A stretch of DNA of 64,000 bases from Adiantum capillus-veneris (taxonomy: Eukaryota; Streptophyta; Polypodiopsida; Polypodiales; Pteridaceae): NCBI GenBank assembly GCA_014529385.2, contig CM043953.1:84712342-84776341 (forward strand), given 5' to 3'. Below, one piece after another: positions 56,110 through 64,000 of this stretch (its first letter is position 1; the number at the start of each line of letters is the position of its first letter). The notes beneath the pieces were generated by a model. The model had not been told where the DNA came from. It did no database searches and worked only from the letters and a program-made list of their open reading frames with translations. The position numbers were made by a program, and so were the translations under genes.

Positions 56110-58600
56110 GAATGTACACTGAAATGGTTGAGCAAAAATGATGGATGACAAAGCTTCAGTATGACGCACCATTGAAAACTAAATGAGAAGCTTTCAAGAA
56201 ATTTATTTATTCTTGTGCCAAAGAATGCTTTGCCATAAAACATCTCCATGGTATCAACAAAGATAGACACGCAAAGGGTGGTTTGATAAAGAATGTCAAG
56301 ATGCTTGAAAGTCCTCGATAAAGCTTGCTACAAGTATGGACAAAGACAACTATCAAAGTTATTTGCATACATAGAAGGAATTGATTCAAAAGAAGAGAAG
56401 AAGATGGGAAGTAAAGCAACAACTTTTTCAAGTCCAAGAAAAGGCACATGCATATGAAAGATTTTGGATAAACTTGAGAGGCAAGCGGGTTGAGAATTTT
56501 AGTAACTTGAATCTTGTGGATATTTACACACATTGTAGGCAATTATATAAGCAAGCAAATGCTGAAAAAAATACCATTTTACTCCCATGTATGTCCTCTT
56601 TTTTTTTTAATACTATTGATGATGTATGCGGTGGGCTTGAAAAGTTGGCCACTCGCAAAGTGGGAGATCTTCAAGGTATCAACTCGAAGATGATCAAATG
56701 GACGGGAGATTTTACCCATGAGTGGATGTGTGATATGTTCAACCTTGCACTTCAATATGGTATGCCTTATGATTGGAGTACTAATTGGGTTAAGCCTTTG
56801 CATAAAGTTGGGGATGTAAAGAATATAAACAACTACCGGACTATAGTGATTGGGTCTCTTATGGAAAAGTTGTTTGGATGCATAATGGAGATGAAATTGA
56901 GTGATTAGGTTGAAAAGAATGACAGGCGTGCAAAAGGACAAGCGGATTTTCGTTGATGCCATAGCACCATTGATCATCTTGTCACTCTTTGTGTTCTCAC
57001 GGAGGAAAGTCGTTTGAAAGGCAAGCGATTGTATTGTTGTTTTGTGGACTTTAAGGAAGCCTTTAATATGATTCCAAGAAACAATTTGTGGAGAAGGATG
57101 GAAGAACTCCAAGTGCCAAGTGAGTTTATGTTTGCGGTTTTTCGAATCTATGAGAAGGTGATTTGTCAATTGCGCATGGGAAGAGAAATTTTAGAAATTT
57201 TTGTAAGCACTATTGGGGTTAAACAAGGATATCCATTGTCACCAACTCTCTTTGGTCTATGCATTGATCAATTGGAGCAAATGATACTTGATTTTATGCA
57301 AGAAGAAGGCATTGAAGACGTCACTATTTGCAATGCGATAATCATGCTTTTGTTTTATGCGGATGATGTAGTGCTTCTAGCACACACTTTAGAAGATGCA
57401 CAAAAGATTATGGTTGTCCTTGAGAACTTTTGCTTGCATAGCGGACTGATTGTGAATGAATCCAAAACAAAGTTTATGCTTGTGAAAACCAACCATAAGG
57501 AGAAGCCATGCATTGTGTACAACAATGAGACACTTGAAGTTTTTGAGAGCTTTAAGTACCTTGGCCTTGAGGTTCCGTCCAATCACGAGTGGCATGAATG
57601 AGCTATGCGTCGTTTGGAAGCGGGAAAGAGGCATATTATGCATTTGAGAACATGCGTAATGTGGGAAACATCAAGTGTTGGGTTCTTAAGAAGTATCTTT
57701 TTGATGCATTGGTGACTCTAGTTCTTCTTTATGGACTTGAAGTGTGGGGCGGGAGCATCTCAAAGTCTACTTGGAAAGAGTTTGAGAATGTCCAAAAACG
57801 TTTTCTTACAAACTTTTTCCAAGTTAAGACACATATACCATATATGCTCCTACTTCTTGAGTCGGGATCTCTTTCAATTGAGGTTATGGGCATGGAAAGG
57901 GTTGTGGAGTACATGATAAAGATGCGTCAAAACCCCTCACATTGACTTCCTATAATTGCATAGGAAGCAAACAAAAAAGTTTAAAAGACGCATAAAAGCA
58001 AGATCTTGAGCAAATGATGGATGCAAGACATAAAGAAGTGGTTTGGGAGATGGGATACATTACACTTGCTACATGATGCTTCAATTGACTCCCAAGTGAA
58101 TGAAGCTTTTCTACAACGCCATTGTATTACGGCTTGGGAGAAATCCGGTGGGTCACGCTTCATACATTACACCACCCATATTGCCCCCAACTACAAAACC
58201 ATGTTCTTTACTGAAAGAGGAAACCGTGCTCACACTTACATGCTCGAGCCTATCCCCTTGTCGACGATACGTACTATCGCAGCTATTCGGCTTAGCTCCC
58301 ATTTCTTTTGATGCGAGACTGGGCGTTGGGACAATGGAGAAGAGTCAAGTCGATTGTGCACATTATGCTCACTCCAAGTTTGAGAGTTTGAGTACCACAC
58401 ACTACTAGAGTGCTCAGCTTTTGGTCACATCCGAACTTGCTTCTCTCACATTTTCAGCCATGACTTAGACCTACACACTTTCCTCTCGCAACCACAACGT
58501 GGGCTCTCCATTGCGACTCTCATCACCACAATTTTGGAGCATCGAGAGTCACTCATCAGCCATACACATACTACATTACAGGTAACTTTGGTCCCATAGG
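56110..58600 (+). pseudogene. LINE reverse transcriptase and C-terminal segment
   Basis: After copia-2 the LINE protein resumes. 56381-56908 reads ERFWINLRGKRVENFSNL, LATRKVGDLQGINSKMIKW, and TNWVKPLHKVGDVKNINNYR before a TAG. The RT proceeds with DRRAKGQADFR, CHSTIDHLVTLCVLTEESR, YCCFVDFKEAFNMIPR, GVKQGYPLSPTLFGLCIDQL and the catalytic FYADDVVLLAH (near 57353-57382). The thumb and distal parts follow (YLGLEV, LLYGLEVWGGSI). Near 58312 a TGA replaces an expected Arg, followed by CETGRWDNG, LCTLCSLQV and EYHTLLECSAFGH, a C-terminal Cys/His motif typical of plant LINEs. Several stops and frame changes. Confidence 0.83.
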
Positions 58601-58790
58601 TCATATTTGACCTCCGAGGACGATAATAAAATCTATCTATCTATCTTTCTCTCATTCATTCTCTTTCTATCTCTATTCTCTCTCTCTCTCTCTCTCTTCC
58701 TCTCTTTCTCTATTCTCTCTCTCCCTCTCATTCTATCTCTCCCTCCCTCTCTTTACCTCTCTTTCTCTCTCCCTCTCTCTTTCTCTATGT

Positions 58791-58816
58791 CCCCCCCCCC
58801 CCCCCCCCCCCCCCCC
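58791..58816. repeat. poly-C tract, 26 bases
   Basis: Uninterrupted C run inside a CT-rich stretch. Confidence 0.9.
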
Positions 58817-59145
58817 TCTCTCTCTCTGCCTTTTATTTTTTAAACTCTTTTTCTTTCTCTACTCTCCCTCTTTCATTTCTCAAGTTTTTTTCTATTTTAT
58901 TTACTTTAACCCGTTTCTTTTTCTATTTCTCTCACAATCTATTTGCAAACAAATCTACTCTTACATCCAATTCCAAACAAAGCAAATAAGTTTACATGAC
59001 GCGTGAGAAGTTTTATATGCTTCACTAAGCAACCTACATCAAAAAATCCCTAGCCATAGTCCCGCATCAATCGGTCAAATGAATGAGGTATGTGCACTTC
59101 TTAATCTCCTAATGTTTTGATATTTATGCATGTAAGTGTGTGCAT

Positions 59146-59147
<2 letters not shown>

Positions 59148-59193
<46 letters not shown>
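59148..59193. repeat. (GT)n microsatellite, about 23 units
   Basis: Uninterrupted GT dinucleotide repeat. Confidence 0.95.
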
Positions 59194-59918
59194 AGTACAA
59201 TACAATAGGGAAAGGGGAGGGGGGGAGGGTTGTGATTACCTTAAGTTGTAGATATGGTTGACCATTAGGTTGAGCGTCCTATGACAATCGTGAGGGAGAA
59301 GGACGGGAGAGATGGACAAGGGAGAGAGAGACAAAGGGTGTGGGAGGTAGAGTAGGGAGGATTGAACAAGGTGCAGGTGCGATGGCGGAGAAGAAGAGGA
59401 TATAGTATATCACAAATACGCGATATAATGCATCCTTTCTTTTTTAGGCGCCAATGATTATCGCAAATATTACCACGTCCATTATTGTGTAACATCATAC
59501 AAACGTATCCGAGGTAGCAGGGGGGATACAAACCACCCCCCTCTAGCCTTAGATAGACATAATGTCATACATAGCCTTTTGATTTTTTTTTGAATATTTC
59601 TTATGATTCTTTTCTATTCTTTAGTTTTTTCTATTGAATATTTTATACTAACATGTATCTAAATAATTAGCATATGTTTATTTGTAGGACTTTTAGATGT
59701 TTTCTATATGCATTCTTTAATCTTTTTGTACCATTTGCGTTAAAAAATTAAACCATTTAGTATAACTATTGATTGCACTTTATTTTTAAAAAATTGTAGC
59801 ACTCATTGCACTTAATTCTCTTTGTATTTTTAGTCATTTCTCTTTTTTTAGTAAATTATGCAATTCACACTATTTTCTCTGATTAATTGTTTATTTTTTA
59901 GGATATATACAAAATTTT

Positions 59919-62760
59919 TTGAATTATAATCTCTCTTCCGCGCGTGTGCATGATGATTGGGATGATTGTGGGTCTGCAAACGGCCGTGAACATGATCGGT
60001 GGTTCAAGGACAAACTCCCTTGTCCTTGCACCAAGTGCAAAAGGGAAATCCCTCACTTGAAGCGCATTGGTTTGGAGCACGTGGAGAACGAAGGGCTTTG
60101 GAATCCTCGAAAAAGCGCTCGGAGGGATGAGAGCACCACTCACCCCTCGCTTGAGGAGGTGCCCCATTGGTCTGTTTTTGGTGGTGGTGTGCCGGTGCGC
60201 AAGGCCTATTGACAGAGACAAGATCTATTGGGCGAGTAAGGCGTGGCGCATGGTGACCCTCCCACTAGCTCTACTTCGACAGCTCCTCCTCTGGCATCTC
60301 TGTCGCACTTTGAGGTAGAGGATGAACACATGTTCGACATGTGTGATGAGTTACTGACTCATGAACGCGACGTGTGCAAGGAGGATTTTCAGCCATGCAC
60401 TTCACGAGCAGCGGCAACGAAGGACACATTGCTGATGAGTGTCTGAACACCTCTTTACGATGGTGCACAGTACTCGGTGCTTCGGGCATCGTTGAAAGTC
60501 CTCAACTTGCAAGCGAAATTTGGTGGGAGAAATGCAAGTGTTGATGCACTCCTTGGGTAAGTTCGTTATATGACTTTTTTATACATCTCTCTCACTTCAT
60601 GGTGCCTCCTTGCAATTGTATTAATACACTTGTTTTTGATATTTTGACGGGCAAAATTTTTCCAAAAGATCACCACATGCCTCCGGATCGTTCATGAGCT
60701 AGATCGTATGTCACTACACTTGGCATTAAGTATGAGTGCATCCACACATGTGTCAACGATTGCATATTATACCGCAATGAGCACGTACATGGCTCATGTC
60801 TCGTGTGTGGGAAAGCAGACTACAAGACCGGAGTGAGCGGGGTTCACCTACCCCGCAAGGTATTGATACATTTTTCATTAATCCCTCGCATTCAACACAT
60901 GTTTAAAAGCAGGTCTACCGTGGAGCTTCTTGCGTGGCACACCAACCACCGCTCAAATGATAGAATGATGTGTATCCCTACCAATTCACCTGCATGGAGG
61001 TACATCAAAACTCAATGGCCAGAGTTTGGGTTGGAGCCTCGACACTTGAGGATTGGGTTAGCAAGTGATGGTGTCAACTCCTTTGGCACTAAGTCTACTT
61101 CATGGAGCACTTGGCATGTGGTGATTGTCAACTACAATATTCCACCATGGGAGACAACCAAGAAGGGCAATATAATTCTTTCCTTGCTTGTGTCAAGGAA
61201 GCAAAAAGTGTCAAATATTGATGCTACCTCGAGCCCCTCTTCGAGGAGTTATGGAGAGGCATCCTTGTTGTAGATGTCTCACTTGTAAAGGGAAGGAGAG
61301 AAGCCATTGTGAGGAGAATCCTTATGTGGACTATACACGACTATCCTGGGCTTGGAGAGATTTTTGGTATCTCTCGTTTCCTTCTCTCTCTATTTCTCTC
61401 TCTTTAGTTTGAAGCTTCTCTCTAATGATATGATATGTATGCAGGGTTGTCCACAACGTCCTACTTGCGGGTCATCATTGGTGATAGAGAGGCCGGATGC
61501 CTTGCCCAAGGTAATATATCCAACAACCATTGTTTATTACCCCAAGGTCATAGCAAGCACAAGGCTCCAACAAATGGGAAGACGCATCTAAAGATCACAA
61601 TGGCAAATTGAAAAACTATTTGGGAAGAGCACTACAACAACAATCAGGCTGAGTTCTCCACCAAAAGGTATGTCAAGGTATTTCATATTTTTTAGGCTTC
61701 TATATTGAAAGGACTTAAAAATACAACACCTCTTGGATCCCATGCACATATTCAAGAATGTATCCCACACCTTGTGGGACCACATTATTGGCAAGGACTC
61801 ATTGGGGACGAGGGAGGATTTGAGGGTCTTGAAACGTCTCCCCGTCTGTGCTACTCCACGCTGTGCCCCCAATGGGAAGATTGTGCTTCCTAAAGTGTCA
61901 TGGATGATAGCCAAAGAAGAATTGGACAAAGTTAAGGGTACCATTGCTTCTATTCGCACACCAATAGGATACATGAGGTCATTAAAGGGACATTTCACAA
62001 AAGCGAAGAAAGGTGAAAGCGTTCAATTGTATGGGTTGAAGTCCCATGATTGGCACAAGATGCTTCATGCAATGTCCCTTTCTCTATTCTCTCTATTGTT
62101 TGTTTTTTAGGACACATATGATTTGTATGTATGACTTTCTCTCACTTTCCCTTCCTCGAATTTACATTGTAGTTCATTCTGCCAGTGAGTATGTGTATAT
62201 ACCGCGATAAGAAAGTCAAGGATACTATTTTTGAACTTGTAGAGCTAGTAAGGTACACCACAAGACTCCACTCAACTACACTTTTTTATGTACACATAAC
62301 CTCAACTAGCACTTAGTGTATTCTTGTGTGTTTTCTTGCAGATTAGTGAGCTCCAAGGAGATTGAAATAGATGCTATCCCTGCTTCTCAAACACTTGTAG
62401 CAAAAATTGTGTGTGCCATTGAGGATGCATTTCCTCGATCGGTCCTTCTTAGTCAAATCCACCTCTTGGTTCACGTGGTTCAAGAGATCGCTATAGTAGT
62501 GCACGCACAATGGATTCAGAGAGGGTTTTAAAGACTCTCAAAGATTTGGTGCGGCTATAGTCTCATCTAGAGGCATGTATGGCCGAATGGTGGATTGTGA
62601 AATCTTAGGTATTTGTTTACATCTTAGAGTATTTGGCACAAGTTGATCCTTCAATGCCTCGCATGTGGTTAGACGAGGAGGATGCAAGGATGACTTTACA
62701 CTTGCCAAGTGGAAAGGGAAAATTATTTAACATGGATATGAATCTATCCTGAGTGGTCAA
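59919..62760 (+). pseudogene. CACTA (En/Spm) transposase, TNP2 type, with introns
   Basis: The order matches plant TNP2 proteins. The N-terminal zinc-like segment is KLPCPCTKCKRE (near 60015-60050). TPLYDGAQYSVLRASLKVLN precedes an intron with donor GTAAG at 60557. KYECIHTCVNDCILYRNEHV and CLVCGKADYK (60730-60825) follow. The core has STVELLAWHTNHRSND, SPAWRYIKTQWPEFGLEPRH, LGLxDG-like IGLASDGVNSFGTKST and YNIPPWETTKKGN (to about 61180). VVDVSLVKGRREAIVRRI ends at an intron 61367-61444. Then come HLLDPMHIFKNVSHTLWDH, RTPIGYMRSLKGHF and LYGLKSHDWHKML (to 62070). From 62342 the DUF4218-like part reads ASQTLVAKIVCAIEDAFPRS and IHLLVHVVQEIA. Breaks include TGA near 60444 and 60694, an AG-to-CG acceptor near 60653 and a frameshift near 61230. 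Confidence 0.85.
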
Positions 62761-62862
62761 CTTTTGTATTCTCAATGCAAAGGTTATGACCAAGTGGGTG
62801 GACTTGTGGACAATGGCAAAGGTAAGGCATTTGTAAGAGAGAGAAGCATGGAAACAAGTACA

Positions 62863-63342
62863 TGGAGGAAGGAGGGCACCCCCAGTGCCTAGACACCTTG
62901 TATGTTTCCCAGATCTCATTAGTGCAGAGTGGATTCATGAGAGAATGACGAAAGCAAAAGCGCGTGGAGAAGATATCACCGACAAAGAATGAGAGTATGC
63001 ACGAGGCTGCGTACCAAAGGTAGAGTAATCATATACCTAAACCATATTGTATAGTTTTTTCTCGATTTTATCTTTGTAATTGATAAAAGATATTTTTCTA
63101 CGTGGAGGAAGGAGGGCATCCCCAATGCCTAGACACCTTGTATGTTTCCCAGATCTCATTAGTGCAGAGTGGATTCATGAGAGAATGACGAAAGAAAAAG
63201 CGCGTGGAGAAGAGATCACCGACAAAGAATGAGAGTATGCACGAGGCTGCGTACCAAAGGTAGAGTAATCATATATCTAAACCATATTGTATAGTTTTTT
63301 CTCGATTTTATCTTTGTAATTGATAAAATATATTTTTCTATT
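62863..63342 (+). repeat. 240-bp tandem duplication in the CACTA element
   Basis: TGGAGGAAGGAGGGCA at 62863 restarts at 63103. Both copies run through GCCTAGACACCTTGTATG, TTCATGAGAGAATGACGAAAG and CGTGGAGAAGA, to TTGTAATTGATAAAA. Only a handful of differences, so the duplication is recent. Each unit encodes PRHLVCFPDLISAEWIHERM. Confidence 0.9.
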
Positions 63343-63366
63343 TTATAGTGCCTTTCCTTTAACTCT

Positions 63367-63990
63367 ATGTGGTCACAGGGTTGTCACTTTCATATGTGCC
63401 ACATTGACAAGCGTAGAACCACCATGGACTGCAGCATCATGAGCAACTTTGACACAGATGGTGATGAAGGCAGGTTCTGTGAAACTATTGAAAGGATACT
63501 AAAGGTTAATTTTAGAACATTTTATACCTTCATTTTTGAGTGCAAGTGGTTTGCAAATGTGTCTAAACGACATGAGAATGGTCTCTAAATGGTGGACTGT
63601 AGTGTGCATCACACATGGAGGTATGACAATTTAGGTTTGCCACGCAATTGTGAACAGGTGAGTGACTATCTTTTTTATTCTTATTTTATTGTAACATTAA
63701 TTATACCAATGTTACTCACTTTGAGCTTCTCTTCTATAGGTCATCTATATCCCAACAATCCATTAACCAAAATTTTGGTTCGTAATTTCCGTAACACCTC
63801 GGGGGAGAACCATTTTTGTCACGTATGAAGTGAAGACCATCTTCAACCCTCTTCCACCTCCTAGTTTGGATGAGGGGGAGACAGAGGAGATGATAAGATG
63901 GAGGATGATAAATTCAAAGATGGTGAAGCCAGTGTATCCACAAACGACAATTCTATTTCTCTCTTTATTGATTTAGGAGCCATGGGCTTA
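63367..63990 (+). pseudogene. CACTA transposase C-terminal region (DUF4216-like), runs off the window
   Basis: The frame 63367-63588 reads GCHFHMCHIDKRRTTMDCSI, NFDTDGDEGRFCETIERILK and FRTFYTFIFECKWFANV, then a TAA. The next bases read VDCSVHHTWRYDNLGLPRNC before a GTGAGT donor (63658). After an intron ending TCTATAG (63740) comes VIYIPTIH then VTPRGRTIFVTYEVKT. A strand ending in F-x-C-x-W and a late strand giving Q-V-x-Y-I-P match the DUF4216 domain found at the C-terminus of plant CACTA TNP2 proteins. The domain is in the right place after the DUF4218-like part. Confidence 0.65.
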
Positions 63991-64000
63991 GAATTGGATG

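Larger units (their letters stand above)
49046..58620 (+). mobile_element. LINE (non-LTR retrotransposon), split by copia-2
   Basis: An ORF1-like protein (49046 to about 50090), an endonuclease and RT protein (50100-50998, continuing 56110-58600) and a final CCHC-like segment follow in order on the plus strand. Removing copia-2 and one GAATG copy rejoins the coding sequence. No LTRs are seen. The 3' end runs into AATAAAATCTATCTATCTATCT and a CT-rich tract, and a similar CTATCTATCT tract precedes the element (about 48690). It may therefore have inserted in a microsatellite and duplicated part of it. Frames are broken at many points. Net length without copia-2 is about 4.5 kb. Confidence 0.8.
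58621..59918. other. no gene; CT-rich, poly-C and (GT)n tracts, then AT-rich
   Basis: 58625-58860 is CT-rich with a C run at 58791-58816, and (GT)n lies at 59148-59193. Around 59405-59500 occur GCGATATAATG, GATTATCGC and ATTACCACG motifs. These resemble the TTATCGCG-type repeats at 46163-46334 and sit upstream of the transposase, so they may be promoter or subterminal sequence of the same element. Confidence 0.45.

Overview
This window looks like nuclear DNA of a land plant with a large, repeat-rich genome. The evidence is plant-type Ty3/gypsy, Ty1/copia, LINE and CACTA elements, primer-binding sites matching plant initiator tRNA-Met, long (CT)n, (AC)n and poly-C tracts, and one intact intron-containing host gene. 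A fern or other non-angiosperm vascular plant is plausible because of the giant intron and the element mix, but the sequence does not prove it.

Layout: 1-4.3 kb is the 3' part of a decayed Ty3/gypsy element with a second RNase H domain (Tat-like). 4.4-6.1 kb holds small direct repeats. 6.1-9.1 kb is a decayed gypsy element on the minus strand. 9.6-10.7 kb holds a repeat pair resembling miniature LTRs. 11.6-12.9 kb is a gypsy reverse-transcriptase remnant. 13.2-20.3 kb is an intronless, broken copy of the splicing helicase PRP22/DHX8 (DEAH5), split by a nearly intact copia element (13449-19113, identical 192-bp LTR lengths, 5-bp target duplication). 20.3-28.8 kb has no recognisable gene but contains duplicated palindromic repeats, an inverted-repeat element with a tRNA-like core, and dense microsatellites.

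28.9-44.1 kb is the one intact host gene: RPB10, the small zinc-binding subunit shared by RNA polymerases I, II and III. It has four exons and encodes 72 aa. Its second intron is 14.1 kb long. That intron holds gag fragments of a gypsy family on both strands, two copies of an unusual LTR element that seems non-autonomous and encodes a His/Asp-rich protein, and microsatellites.

46-64 kb appears to be a CACTA (En/Spm-type) transposon region. A multi-exon reading frame of unknown function runs leftward (48049-46724). A TNP2-type transposase pseudogene with introns runs rightward from about 59.9 kb past the window end. Between them sits a LINE (about 49.0-58.6 kb), which is itself interrupted by a second copia element (50999-56109, target duplication GAATG). 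Order of events inferred from the nesting: CACTA region first, then LINE, then copia. Almost every transposon reading frame is broken; the RPB10 exons are not. No bacterial features, CRISPR arrays or rRNA genes were seen.
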